From assembly GCA_946545645.1 (NCBI GenBank), contig CAMNNQ010000133.1:1-34032 (forward strand): 34,032 nt of DNA. The letters run 5' to 3'. Of this stretch, positions 18,150-26,162 are shown piece by piece. This DNA comes from an uncultured Clostridia bacterium. GTDB taxonomy: Bacteria > Bacillota > Clostridia > Oscillospirales > Ruminococcaceae. The notes below the pieces were generated by a model that saw only the letters and a program-made list of their open reading frames with translations, searched no databases and was not told the origin of the DNA. The stretch's first letter is position 1. Every line of letters begins with the position of its first letter. The position numbers were made by a program, and so were the translations under genes.

Positions 18150-18692
18150 TTATTCTGTCGGGGGCTGCACATTTATACCGTCCCCGGCTGTAAGGTCTGT
18201 TTCAAAGTTGTTTTTCCTTATCCGCCATATCTGGATCAAGGCAAGCCCGGAAAATACAGCGCCCCCCGCCAAAAGCATCACAAGCACGGCATTATCGCCC
18301 TTATGCAGCGCCTCGACAAAGACCTCGGAAGGGTCGCCCGGGTCGATCCTGATGCTGATCTTCTGACCGATCCTGTATTTTCCCTTGGAAACAGGAGTCC
18401 CCGGATATATCGTATACCTTTTTCCGTCATAGATATATGTCAGGATGAGATAATGATATAGCTCTCTTTGAGTCCTGTGCTTTCCCGCAGACCTCGTTTC
18501 ATACCTTGAGTAGATGCTCTTGACGGTGCCCTCTGTCTCATAGGTGCAGACACGGGAGAGCCGGTCCGATCCGAGCTTAAAAAAAGCTCCAATCCCTAAG
18601 AACACTGCTGCGATGATAAAAAAGACGACAGCGACCAACACAGACCCGCTGTTTTTTCCCCGCCCCGCCATCGGTCTACTTATTGAGCTCAT
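18150..18692 (-). CDS. DUF3592-type membrane protein, second of two
   Basis: Encodes up to 180 aa. Two membrane helices (about residues 16-40 and 135-155) flank an extracytoplasmic beta-rich domain with CTYETEGTVKSI, YHYLILTYIYDGKRYTIY and IRIDPGDPSEVFV, the pattern of DUF3592. The start is uncertain: ATG 18692 overlaps the upstream gene by 17 bp, while ATG 18671 begins 4 nt after its stop; neither has a clear ribosome site, consistent with translational coupling. It is a diverged copy of its upstream neighbour (both have the CTYETxG motif and a P-x-DP site). Function unknown. Confidence 0.8.
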   Translation of the reverse strand: MSSISRPMAGRGKNSGSVLVAVVFFIIAAVFLGIGAFFKLGSDRLSRVCTYETEGTVKSIYSRYETRSAGKHRTQRELYHYLILTYIYDGKRYTIYPGTPVSKGKYRIGQKISIRIDPGDPSEVFVEALHKGDNAVLVMLLAGGAVFSGLALIQIWRIRKNNFETDLTAGDGINVQPPTE

Positions 18693-19227
18693 CCAGCTCG
18701 CTGCCGTAACCGGAGCTTTCTCCGCTCATATACTGAGCGATCTCCTCCTGAACTGTCTCGGGGCGCTTTGTTCTTCTGAAAACAACGATCATCGGGATCA
18801 GCCCCGCCAATACGACAGCCGCGCCGATACCAGCGAAGATCCAGCCGAACCACAGATCCGTGGTGTATTCCGGTATATATACTACAGTCGGATCCTCCGG
18901 GCACACCATTACCGTGACATTTTCGCCTACCTTAAAGGGCGCAGGGTTTGATGCGATCTTGGCGCTGTAAGTGTATTGCTTCCCCTCGTACTCATAGCTG
19001 AACACAGGAGCGTATGATACCTTGTTGCGGCGTTCGCCGGAATCGCGTTCTTCCAGATAGGATACTATACCTGTGGTCTCATAAGTACAGCGTTTCTTGT
19101 CAAGAAAGCGGCTCGCCAGAACGATACCGCCTATCGTCATAAAGATCAGCCCGAAGACCGCAGTTATGATGAACACCACAGCAGCTTCCTTGCGGGTCAT
19201 TTTTCTCCCGCCGTATTTTTTGTTCAT
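18676..19227 (-). CDS. DUF3592-type membrane protein, first of two
   Basis: Encodes 183 aa. N-terminal helix (about residues 14-40), a domain with RCTYETTGIVSYLEE, YAPVFSYEYEGKQYTYSA and VTVMVCPEDPTVVYIPE, a second helix (about 127-150), and a short cytoplasmic tail rich in Glu and Ser. This fits DUF3592, a family of unknown function sometimes linked to envelope processes. The ATG overlaps the nadC stop in ATGA (19224-19227), so translation is coupled to nadC. Its presence between nadC and a nucleoside phosphorylase has no obvious metabolic logic; it may only ride on the operon. Confidence 0.82.
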   Translation of the reverse strand: MNKKYGGRKMTRKEAAVVFIITAVFGLIFMTIGGIVLASRFLDKKRCTYETTGIVSYLEERDSGERRNKVSYAPVFSYEYEGKQYTYSAKIASNPAPFKVGENVTVMVCPEDPTVVYIPEYTTDLWFGWIFAGIGAAVVLAGLIPMIVVFRRTKRPETVQEEIAQYMSGESSGYGSELDELNK

Positions 19228-20063
19228 TTGTCTATCTTCATAGAGATATCAAAGGCTTTGACAGAATGTGTCAGCGCTCCGAGGGAGATTATATCGACAC
19301 CTGTTTCGGCAATTGATCTGATAGTCTCGGCAGTAACGTTGCCGGATGCTTCCAGTCTGGCTCTTCCGGCGGTGATCTCAACTGCCTTCGCCATATCCTC
19401 GCAGGACATATTGTCCAGCATTATGATCTCGACTCCCAGCGAGAGAGCCTCATTGAGCTCTTCAAGGTTGGCGACCTCGACCTCGATCTTAACAGTATGG
19501 CCCATTTTTTCTCTGAGAGCATTGACTGCTCCGCTCATTGAGCCGTAAGCGTCGAGATGTGTATCCTTGAGCATAGCGCAATCGGAAAGATTATAGCGGT
19601 GGTTCTTACCGCCGCCGACGGTAACTGCATATTTTTGCAGGGCTCTGAGGCCGGGAAGGGTCTTTCTTGTATCGGCTATTGATGCCTTTGTCCCCTCGAC
19701 GAGCCTTACGCACTTATTTGTCGCTGTTGCGACACCGGAGAGATGCTGGATCAGGTTAAGGGCAGTCCTCTCGCCTTTGAGCAGGGCTCTGGTATGGCAG
19801 GTTATCCTTGCGATGATATCGCCTTTTTTTACCTGCTCGCCGTCGCGGATATACACCTCGAACCTTGCGCTGTCGTCCAGCAGGGTAAACACTCTGAGGG
19901 CTATATCTATCCCGCAGAGGATGCCGTAGTCCTTGGCGACATATCTGGCAGTGGCGACAGCGTCGTCGTCAACAAGGTAGTCGGTGGTAACGTCGATATA
20001 GTTTATATCCTCATTCAGTGCTGTTTTGATGATATCGTCTATCTGAAACTGCATCAGCCTCAT
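19224..20063 (-). CDS. nadC: Nicotinate-nucleotide pyrophosphorylase (quinolinate phosphoribosyltransferase)
   Basis: Encodes 279 aa, start ATG 20063 behind AAGGAG. It converts quinolinate and PRPP to nicotinate mononucleotide, CO2 and pyrophosphate, the third step of de novo NAD synthesis. Signature motifs: ALNEDINYIDVTTD near the N-terminus, ADTRKTLPGLRALQKYAV, GGGKNHRYNLSD, KIEVEVANLEE, and EASGNVTAETI before a C-terminal ISLGALTHS. The gene follows nadB with one small membrane-protein gene between them and is coupled to a DUF3592 gene downstream. Confidence 0.96.
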   Translation of the reverse strand: MRLMQFQIDDIIKTALNEDINYIDVTTDYLVDDDAVATARYVAKDYGILCGIDIALRVFTLLDDSARFEVYIRDGEQVKKGDIIARITCHTRALLKGERTALNLIQHLSGVATATNKCVRLVEGTKASIADTRKTLPGLRALQKYAVTVGGGKNHRYNLSDCAMLKDTHLDAYGSMSGAVNALREKMGHTVKIEVEVANLEELNEALSLGVEIIMLDNMSCEDMAKAVEITAGRARLEASGNVTAETIRSIAETGVDIISLGALTHSVKAFDISMKIDK

Positions 20064-20076
20064 TGCATTCTCTCCT

Positions 20077-20463
20077 TCAATTCTTAGTTACGGCTCGCTC
20101 AATGACAGCTTTCGCCGCACGGTAGATCATTATAAACAGTATACATCCCGCCGTCGCGAGAAAATCCTTTCCGAGCCCAACCGGGTCGGAAAGCCCGAGT
20201 GTAACGAACACAGACCCGGGAAAAAGCAGGGCATCCAGCACCATATCCGAGACTCTCAGGAACGGTGCCGTATCGGGCTTTGAAGGTATGGTCAGCTGAT
20301 ACTCCAGCCCCTGATATATGAACCCGAAGACGAATATCAGAAAGACCTTCCAGAATCCGCCGGGCTCAAGGATCACTGTCAGGACAGTATGCAGCATGAA
20401 CACACACAGTGCTGAAGCTGCGGCAGCGGCATTTCTCAGCCGGCGCAGCCACTTATCGCTCAC
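20077..20463 (-). CDS. Small integral membrane protein between nadB and nadC
   Basis: Encodes 128 aa if started at GTG 20463, which lies 2 nt after the nadB stop; no clear ribosome site is seen, so coupling to nadB is likely and the start is tentative. Three membrane segments are visible (about residues 12-32, 36-55 with FLIFVFGFIYQGLEY, and 98-115), plus a possible hydrophobic stretch around 73-90. No family was recognised. The fixed place between two NAD biosynthesis genes raises the idea of a link to pyridine precursors, but nothing in the sequence shows transport function. Confidence 0.7.
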   Translation of the reverse strand: MSDKWLRRLRNAAAAASALCVFMLHTVLTVILEPGGFWKVFLIFVFGFIYQGLEYQLTIPSKPDTAPFLRVSDMVLDALLFPGSVFVTLGLSDPVGLGKDFLATAGCILFIMIYRAAKAVIERAVTKN

Positions 20464-20465
20464 GG

Positions 20466-21959
20466 TCAGAAGCCGGATTCATAGTCTATATCCACGCTTC
20501 CGAATGCGATCTGGTAAGCCTCTCCGAGGACTATGAAGGCGACTGTCGCAAGGCTCCTTGCCTCGACGTAATCGCGGTCCAGTTTGAAGCGGCCGTTATC
20601 CAGAAGCTGCTTGATCTCGATTATCCTTTCATATCCTGCTGCGAGAGCGGGGATATCGGGCATAACGAAATAAGCCTTCTGCATTATATGCCTGATCTCG
20701 GTACGGAGCCCGGAGGGAATATGCTCGGCGCCTTCGTTCAACGTGAATTTATAGTCTATGAAATCCTTTGGAGCGGACTTTGCTCTCTGGCTTATATCGC
20801 CGGCAGCCCTTCTGGAGAACACGAGGGCTTCCAGCAGCGAATTGGATGCGAGCCTGTTATTGCCGTGTACGCCGGTGCAGGAGCACTCGCCGCAGGCATA
20901 GAGGCCGTCGATAGTAGTTCTGGCGTAGATATCCACCTTGATACCGCCCATAAGATAATGCTGGCAGGGGAAGATAGGCACAGGCTCCTTTGTCATATCA
21001 TAGCCGGCCTCAAGGAGGTTCTTATAGATCATGGGGAAGCGGTTTTTAACGAACTCGGGATCCTTATGCGAGATATCGAGGTAGAACTCATCCGAGCCTG
21101 TTTTCTTGGCCTCAAAGATGATCGAATGAGACACAACGTCTCTGGGAGCCAGCTCCAGGCGCTTATCGTAATTCTGCATAAAGCGTTCGAGCTTACAGTT
21201 CTTGAGGTAAGCTCCCTCGCCTCTTACTGCTTCCGAGATAAGGAAGCACTCTCTTGTGGTACGGTTATTGAAAGCAGTCGGGTGGAACTGGATATAGCTG
21301 AGGTTCTTGATCTCGGCGCCCATACGGTAAGCCATAGCGATGCCGTCGCCGGTAGCGATAGCGGAATTGGTAGTAAATTCATATACTCTACCGATGCCGC
21401 CGGTAGCAAAGACAGCGAAATGGCAGTTGCAGGTCTCATACTTTCCGTCTTTAAGGATAAGGAAGGAGAAACCTGTCTTTGTCCTGCGGACGCGGATCAT
21501 GAGAGCATTCTCCCAGATCTCGACATTCTCGAGCTTCTGGACATTTCTAAGCAGAGTTGTCTCGATCTCGAAGCCGGTGGCATCCTTATGGTGGAAGATA
21601 CGATGTTTACCGTGCCCTCCTTCCAGGGTACGGTGATAGTCCCCGTCCGGCTGCTTATCGAACTCGCAGCCCAGCTCGATGAGCCTTGCAATATCTATTT
21701 TCGCTTCATTGACCAGTACATCGGTAGAGACAGGGTCGTTCTCATAACCGCCGGCAATAAAGGTATCATGCTTGTGGAGCTCGGGAGAATCATCGGGGCT
21801 GTTATACACGCCCGCGATACCGCCCTGTGCAAGTGACGAGTTGCAGAGAGTCAGCTCTCTTTTTGAAAGGACGAGCACTTTGAGCGAGGGATCAAGATTG
21901 AGGGCTCCGTAAAGCCCTGCAGCTCCGCAGCCTGCTATAACGACATCATAATTGTTCAT
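20466..21959 (-). CDS. nadB: L-aspartate oxidase
   Basis: Encodes 497 aa. It is an FAD enzyme oxidising L-aspartate to iminoaspartate, the first step of de novo NAD synthesis; under anoxia fumarate serves as acceptor. FAD-binding GCGAAGLYGAL is at residues 10-20, followed by SSLAQGGIAGV, the active-site region HPTAF and the C-terminal FAD motif GECSCTGVHGNNRLASNSLLE. It is shorter than the E. coli enzyme, with a reduced C-terminal helical domain. The start is ATG 21959 with AAAGAGGT upstream. It heads the seven-gene operon, with a good promoter and a perfect palindrome further upstream. Its usual partner nadA is not in the window. Confidence 0.95.
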   Translation of the reverse strand: MNNYDVVIAGCGAAGLYGALNLDPSLKVLVLSKRELTLCNSSLAQGGIAGVYNSPDDSPELHKHDTFIAGGYENDPVSTDVLVNEAKIDIARLIELGCEFDKQPDGDYHRTLEGGHGKHRIFHHKDATGFEIETTLLRNVQKLENVEIWENALMIRVRRTKTGFSFLILKDGKYETCNCHFAVFATGGIGRVYEFTTNSAIATGDGIAMAYRMGAEIKNLSYIQFHPTAFNNRTTRECFLISEAVRGEGAYLKNCKLERFMQNYDKRLELAPRDVVSHSIIFEAKKTGSDEFYLDISHKDPEFVKNRFPMIYKNLLEAGYDMTKEPVPIFPCQHYLMGGIKVDIYARTTIDGLYACGECSCTGVHGNNRLASNSLLEALVFSRRAAGDISQRAKSAPKDFIDYKFTLNEGAEHIPSGLRTEIRHIMQKAYFVMPDIPALAAGYERIIEIKQLLDNGRFKLDRDYVEARSLATVAFIVLGEAYQIAFGSVDIDYESGF

Positions 21960-22037
21960 AACACTTTACCTCTTTCGCAGAAAGCATTTTTCGCCCGGCA
22001 GAAGATGCCGTGGCAGCCTTACAGCTATACATAATAC

Positions 22038-22066
22038 ATTATAACACACTATTCCTGATAATTCAA
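22038..22066 (-). promoter_or_regulatory. Promoter of the nadB operon
   Basis: On the minus strand TTGAAT (22066-22061), a 17-nt spacer and TATAAT (22043-22038), giving a leader of about 70 nt before the nadB ATG. The leader has a weak hairpin (GGCAG / CTGCC type) but no recognised riboswitch. Confidence 0.8.
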
Positions 22067-22095
22067 CACTTTTTTTGTTAAGACAGTGCAGGACG

Positions 22096-22122
22096 GTTTT
22101 GGCGGATAATATCCGCCAAAAC
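22096..22122. promoter_or_regulatory. Perfect 12-bp inverted repeat upstream of the nadB promoter
   Basis: GTTTTGGCGGAT (22096-22107), AAT, ATCCGCCAAAAC (22111-22122). It begins 30 bp upstream of the nadB -35 box and abuts the recR terminator. It lacks a U tract on the minus strand, so it is not an ordinary terminator for recR. It could be an operator or activator site for the NAD operon, or an extended 3' hairpin of the recR message. Confidence 0.5.
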
Positions 22123-22155
22123 AAAAGCCCGGAAGCAGCCTGATGCCGCCTCCGG
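22122..22155 (-). terminator. Terminator of the dnaX-ybaB-recR operon
   Basis: On the minus strand CCGGAGGCGGC (22155-22145) pairs with GCTGCTTCCGG (22139-22129), including G-U pairs, followed by GCTTTTGTTTT. It starts 10 nt after the recR stop codon. Confidence 0.8.
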
Positions 22156-22164
22156 ACAGTTTTA

Positions 22165-22767
22165 TCAGATCTCGCTCCTGTTTTCAAGAGCCTTGTAAAG
22201 GGTGACCTCGTCGGCATATTCCAGCATCCCGCCGATGGGCAGGCCGAAAGCCAGCCTTGTGACCTTGACTCCAAAGGGCTTTAGCAGCTTCGAGATATAC
22301 ATCGCCGTCGCTTCGCCCTCAACAGTCGGGTTGGTCGCCATTATGACTTCATCAATACCGCCTTCGCTGACTCTCGCCAGAAGCTCCTTGATCCTCAGCA
22401 TATCCGGCCTAACACCGTCTATCGGAGAGATCAGCCCGTGCAGGACATGATATACTCCCTTGTATTCCTTGGTCCTCTCAAAGGCGTTGATGTCCTTCGG
22501 GGTCTCAACTACGCATACTGTCGTGTGGTCGCGCTTGGTATCGGAACAGAATCTGCAAAGCTCCTGCTCAGTAAAATTCTGACATACAGGGCAGGTATGG
22601 ACAGTCCTCTTGGCATCAAGCAGAGCATTTGCAAATGCTTCGACTTCCTTATCGGACATCTCCATAACATGATATGCGAGCCTCTGTGCAGATTTCATCC
22701 CTATACCGGGCAGCTTGGCAAACTGCTCGCTGAGCAAGATCAGCGGCAGCGCGCTGCGGTCAGCCAT
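22165..22767 (-). CDS. recR: Recombination mediator RecR
   Basis: Encodes 200 aa, standard length. It works with RecF/RecO to load RecA at single-strand gaps. Order of parts: helix-hairpin-helix ([15 protein letters not shown], residues 19-33), four-Cys zinc finger (Cys59, Cys62, Cys71, Cys74), then the Toprim domain with [12 protein letters not shown] and [15 protein letters not shown], and a C-terminal [16 protein letters not shown]. It follows ybaB with a 1-nt gap and closes the conserved Firmicutes cluster dnaX-ybaB-recR. Confidence 0.97.
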   Translation of the reverse strand: MADRSALPLILLSEQFAKLPGIGMKSAQRLAYHVMEMSDKEVEAFANALLDAKRTVHTCPVCQNFTEQELCRFCSDTKRDHTTVCVVETPKDINAFERTKEYKGVYHVLHGLISPIDGVRPDMLRIKELLARVSEGGIDEVIMATNPTVEGEATAMYISKLLKPFGVKVTRLAFGLPIGGMLEYADEVTLYKALENRSEI

Positions 22768-22768
22768 T

Positions 22769-23116
22769 TCAGAACAGTCCGGGGAAGGATACTCCGCCGG
22801 TCAGCTTGCTCATCTCAGCGTCAGAGGTCTCGTCAAGAACTCTTACTGCCTCGTTGAATGCGCTCATAATAAGATCCTGAAGCATCTCAACATCGTTGGG
22901 GTCTACGACCTCAGGCTTGATATTGAGCTTCAGCACCTGTCTCTTTCCGTTGATAGTTACATCGACAGCTCCGCCGCCGACAGAAGCCGAGAACTCGCGC
23001 TCTTCAAGATCAGCCTGGAGAGCTGTGATCTCGTCCTGCATTTTCTGTGCCTGCTTGAGCATCTGATTCATATTGCCGTTTCCTTTGCCCATGCCCTGTG
23101 GTAATCTTGCTTTCAT
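22769..23116 (-). CDS. ybaB: YbaB/EbfC family nucleoid-associated protein
   Basis: Encodes 115 aa. It is a small dimeric DNA-binding protein. The N-terminal Met/Gln/Lys-rich helix ([15 protein letters not shown]) is followed by the YbaB core [20 protein letters not shown] and the [16 protein letters not shown] helix, ending in the Gly-rich GGVSFPGLF. Twelve nt separate it from dnaX. Its precise role is not settled in the family; the constant linkage to recR and dnaX suggests a link to DNA replication or repair. Confidence 0.95.
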   Translation of the reverse strand: MKARLPQGMGKGNGNMNQMLKQAQKMQDEITALQADLEEREFSASVGGGAVDVTINGKRQVLKLNIKPEVVDPNDVEMLQDLIMSAFNEAVRVLDETSDAEMSKLTGGVSFPGLF

Positions 23117-23128
23117 TTTAAAAACTCC

Positions 23129-24715
23129 TTATTGCTGTTTTTTTATCTCTACTTCGATCTGCGCCTCCTGCGCACGCTTGATAAGCTCGCTGATAGGATT
23201 CTCCTGATCCTGGATATCAGCATCGCGTGAGCTGAAAAGCATAAAACCGAAGTCTTTTCCGTAGTAGTCGTTGACGATCTTTTTCAGCTTGGCGCTGTCG
23301 TCTGAGTGCCTGAACTTTTTTAACGCAAATTCGCTGGCTACGATGAGATAGAACATATCCCCCTCGATGCAGGCTGCCGAATTCTTGAGGAAAGGCCCTA
23401 TCGCCGGTATCTTCTCATTGATTATCCCCAGTATCTCCGTCCATTCCGAGAGCGGCGTGTAGTTGTTCGGGTCGAATTTTCTGAGAGGCTTCGGAGGCGG
23501 CGCAGGCTTTTCCTTTGCCTGAGCCTTGGGAACTGCGCCGGATGCAAAGGCCTGCTCCAGCTTGGTAAGCCTTTCTCCCAGGGAAGAAACTGCCCGGTCT
23601 GATATCCCGGACGACACATTCCCGCTCCTGCTCTTGTCAACGGCGCACATCCTGACGATGCACATCTCCAGCTCTATGCACTTGTTTGCGGCTCTCGGGA
23701 ATCTCTCAGCACACTGCTGGAGTATCCCCATAAGCCCCAGGACTGTATCTATATCCGTCTGCTGCGAGAGCTTTTTCAGCCTTTCCAGCTCCTCCGGCAG
23801 GCAAACGATAAGATCTTTGGTATTGCTGCCCGACATCAGTATCATAATGTTCCTGAGCTGCATTATCAGCTCCGAACAGAGAACGCCCAGATCCTTGCTC
23901 TTTGAATACAGATCGTCAACAATGCGTATCGCTCCGGGAGCATCCTTGGAAATGACAGCCTCGATGATCTCGAAGAGGTGATCTCTTCCGGCGATGCCTG
24001 CCGCCGACGAAACGACACTGAGGTCGATCTTGTCGGAATAAGCAGCGCACTGATCCAGCAGCGAGAGTGCATCTCTCATGCCCCCGTCGGAAATGCGGGC
24101 AATGAGCGAGGCTGCGTCCTCGTCCAGGTCGAGGCTTTCCTGCCCTGCTATATATTCGAGCCTTGCGACTATATCTTCGGTCCTTATCCTGTGGAAATCG
24201 AAATGCTGGCATCTGGAAACGATAGTCGAGGGGACCTTGTGTATCTCCGTCGTCGCAAGAATGAACTTGACGTGCGGAGGAGGCTCTTCCATAGTTTTCA
24301 GCAGCGCATTGAAGGCTCCCGGCGAGAGCATATGCACCTCGTCGATGATATATATCTTATACTTGCAGAGCTCCGGAGTATAATTTACTCCCTCTCTGAG
24401 CTCGCGGATATCGTCTACTCTTGAATTTGAGGCAGCGTCGATCTCGATCATATCGGCAAGAGCGCCGGCATCGGCATTTTTGCAGATCTCGCATTCGAGG
24501 CAGGGCTCGCCGTCCTTGGGAGAAAGGCAGTTGAGCGCCTTGGCAAATATACGGGCGCAGGTAGTCTTGCCTGTCCCGCGGGAGCCGGTGAAGAGATAGG
24601 CGTGTGCGGTCTTGCCCATTGCTATCTGATTTTTCAGCGTCGTCGTAATATGAGGCTGAGAGACGACATCGTCAAAGGACATCGGCCTCCACTTGCGGTA
24701 AAGCGCCTGATACAC
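23129..24715 (-). CDS. dnaX: DNA polymerase III subunit gamma/tau
   Basis: Encodes 528 aa. It is the clamp-loader ATPase of the replisome. The start is GTG 24715 with GGAGGTG upstream, giving the canonical MYQALYRKWRP N-terminus; longer frames would run into the SRP RNA gene. Walker A GSRGTGKT at 44-51, zinc module Cys63, Cys72, Cys75, Cys78, Walker B-type DEVHML at 125-130, sensor STIVSRCQ near 165-172. The C-terminal third after a Pro/Lys-rich linker (KAQAKEKPAPPPKPLRK) is the tau-type domain. Whether a shorter gamma form is made cannot be told. Confidence 0.96.
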   Translation of the reverse strand: MYQALYRKWRPMSFDDVVSQPHITTTLKNQIAMGKTAHAYLFTGSRGTGKTTCARIFAKALNCLSPKDGEPCLECEICKNADAGALADMIEIDAASNSRVDDIRELREGVNYTPELCKYKIYIIDEVHMLSPGAFNALLKTMEEPPPHVKFILATTEIHKVPSTIVSRCQHFDFHRIRTEDIVARLEYIAGQESLDLDEDAASLIARISDGGMRDALSLLDQCAAYSDKIDLSVVSSAAGIAGRDHLFEIIEAVISKDAPGAIRIVDDLYSKSKDLGVLCSELIMQLRNIMILMSGSNTKDLIVCLPEELERLKKLSQQTDIDTVLGLMGILQQCAERFPRAANKCIELEMCIVRMCAVDKSRSGNVSSGISDRAVSSLGERLTKLEQAFASGAVPKAQAKEKPAPPPKPLRKFDPNNYTPLSEWTEILGIINEKIPAIGPFLKNSAACIEGDMFYLIVASEFALKKFRHSDDSAKLKKIVNDYYGKDFGFMLFSSRDADIQDQENPISELIKRAQEAQIEVEIKKQQ

Positions 24716-24764
24716 GGTAACACCTCCGGGAAGACAATCTGCTGGAGGTCGGGTCATAAAAAGT

Positions 24765-24895
24765 CGATCCGACATATAGATGTGCAGGCGAAACTGCGTC
24801 ACACGAAACAGACCGCTTAATGCTGCTCGGTTCCCCGCCTGACATGGTTCACAGCGCTTCATTGCGCAGGACCCGCACACCTATATCTCGGATCG
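24765..24895 (-). ncRNA. ffs: Bacterial signal recognition particle RNA (4.5S / small type)
   Basis: A 131-nt element. The ends form a long helix: 24895-24875 (CGATCCGAGATATAGG...) pairs with 24785-24765 (...CTATATGTCGGATCG). The apical part 24843-24822 is the conserved domain IV: GTCAGG, helix CGG, tetraloop GGAA, helix CCG, then AGCAGC, i.e. the asymmetric loop and GNRA-like tetraloop that bind Ffh and FtsY. No Alu-type extension is visible, so it is the short form. The position in front of dnaX is the classic Firmicutes locus. Downstream CTTTTTATG provides a U tract. Exact ends are inferred from pairing. Confidence 0.93.
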
Positions 24896-24935
24896 ATGAG
24901 GAACAAAAATCTACACCCGATCTTCGGTACACTTT

Positions 24936-24964
24936 ATTATAACACACTTTCAAATAAAATGCAA
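24936..24964 (-). promoter_or_regulatory. Promoter of the SRP RNA (and possibly the dnaX operon)
   Basis: On the minus strand TTGCAT (24964-24959), a 17-nt spacer and TATAAT (24941-24936). The likely start near 24929 leaves a roughly 34-nt 5' piece that would have to be trimmed from the mature RNA. No separate dnaX promoter was seen between 24715 and 24765. Confidence 0.75.
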
Positions 24965-25020
24965 GAGTTTTTTCAAAATTTTTTTGCCCCGCAGCAGGCG
25001 GAGCAAACGGCCCCGCTTTT

Positions 25021-26136
25021 TTACCGGATCTCCCTGTAGCTCCCCAGGAATTTAAAATAGGAAAGCTCAAAATCAAGCTCGTTCATAAGCGTCCGCACCT
25101 GAGGCGAGGAGAGAGAGCCTTCAAAGTCAAGATAAAACACTACATCAAAATCAGTATTGGCTATGGGTCTGGATTCAATCATAGTAAGGTTCAGCCCCGC
25201 CGCCGAGAATTTGGTCAGCAGGCGGTAAAGCGATGAGGATTCGTGAGGCAGAGCCAGCGATACCGAGATGATGTCCGCTCCCCGTGGGATAAGTGTCTCC
25301 TTGGAGATCAGGATAAAACGGGTATAGTTCTTGTCGGCATCGGCTATGGATCGCTCCAGGATATTAAGCCCCTGCTCTTCTGCACACTCCTCGGAGCATA
25401 TAGCGGCTATCGGCTCAGAGCTTACGGATGCCTGCTTTGCAGCGATGGATGTGTTCAGGGCCTGCTCTGTTCTGAATCCGTGAGCTGCGATATATCCGGA
25501 GCACTGCATCAGTGCCTGAGCATGGGAGCGGACTTCGGTGATATCCTCTATCCTTACGCCCTCTCTTGCGGCAAGACAATGGTCGATCCTGACCTTTACC
25601 GTCGCGCATATTTTCAGATCGTATTCCTTCAGGAGCTCGTAGGTCTGCCCTACGGAACCGGCTGTCGAGTTGACTATGGGCAGCACTCCGAACCTGACCT
25701 TCCCGCTTTCTACCTGTGCAAAGACTTCTCTGAAAGAATCGCAGAAGTTCGGCCTCAGCTTCTCTGAAAAGCGGCGGCAGGCGATATGCGAATAAGACCC
25801 GCTTATCCCGGGGACAGCGGCATCCGCCGGCTCCGAAAGATCCAGCTCCGCATAGTTCACGGCGGGCTGCTCTCCGGATATCCGCTCGTATTGCAGCATC
25901 TTGGATATATCCATCAACGTCGTAAAGAGGACGGCAGCTCCGCCTTTAAGCTGCTCCGGCATCTCTTTCCGTATCCGGGCGATTATCTCGTCCTCTCTGC
26001 TCTTCTGGAAGATAGGCATCCCGCTGCGGCTCTTGACATCCGCGACCTCTGTGCAGAGCGCCATACGCTGCCTGAAAAGCTCTTCGATCTGCCTGTCTAT
26101 CTCGTTTATCCCCTGTCTGAGTTCGTTAAGCTCCAT
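25021..26136 (-). CDS. pheA: Bifunctional chorismate mutase / prephenate dehydratase (P-protein)
   Basis: Encodes 371 aa, ATG 26136 behind AAAGGA. It makes phenylpyruvate from chorismate through prephenate for phenylalanine synthesis. Residues 1 to about 85 are an AroQ chorismate mutase (NELRQGINEIDRQIEELFRQR). About 108-280 is the dehydratase with GISGSYSHIA and the catalytic NYTRF (270-274). About 290-371 is the ACT domain with the Phe-binding ESRP (321-324). Oddity: the dehydratase motif usually read PIENS is PIVNS here (Val155). Three genes, HAD - GNAT - pheA, form the operon; a 26-nt gap precedes it. Confidence 0.93.
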   Translation of the reverse strand: MELNELRQGINEIDRQIEELFRQRMALCTEVADVKSRSGMPIFQKSREDEIIARIRKEMPEQLKGGAAVLFTTLMDISKMLQYERISGEQPAVNYAELDLSEPADAAVPGISGSYSHIACRRFSEKLRPNFCDSFREVFAQVESGKVRFGVLPIVNSTAGSVGQTYELLKEYDLKICATVKVRIDHCLAAREGVRIEDITEVRSHAQALMQCSGYIAAHGFRTEQALNTSIAAKQASVSSEPIAAICSEECAEEQGLNILERSIADADKNYTRFILISKETLIPRGADIISVSLALPHESSSLYRLLTKFSAAGLNLTMIESRPIANTDFDVVFYLDFEGSLSSPQVRTLMNELDFELSYFKFLGSYREIR

Positions 26137-26162
26137 AATAACTATCCTTTGTTTCAATGTTT

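Noticed and set aside
20409..21836. 475-codon plus-strand ORF across nadB
   Set aside because: Antisense to a clear L-aspartate oxidase with all its motifs; no family resemblance and no start signals.
24965..25020. Hairpin TTTGCTCCGC / GCGGGGCAAA as a pheA terminator
   Set aside because: The stem is plausible but on the minus strand it is followed by A-rich and not U-rich sequence, so intrinsic termination of pheA there is not supported.
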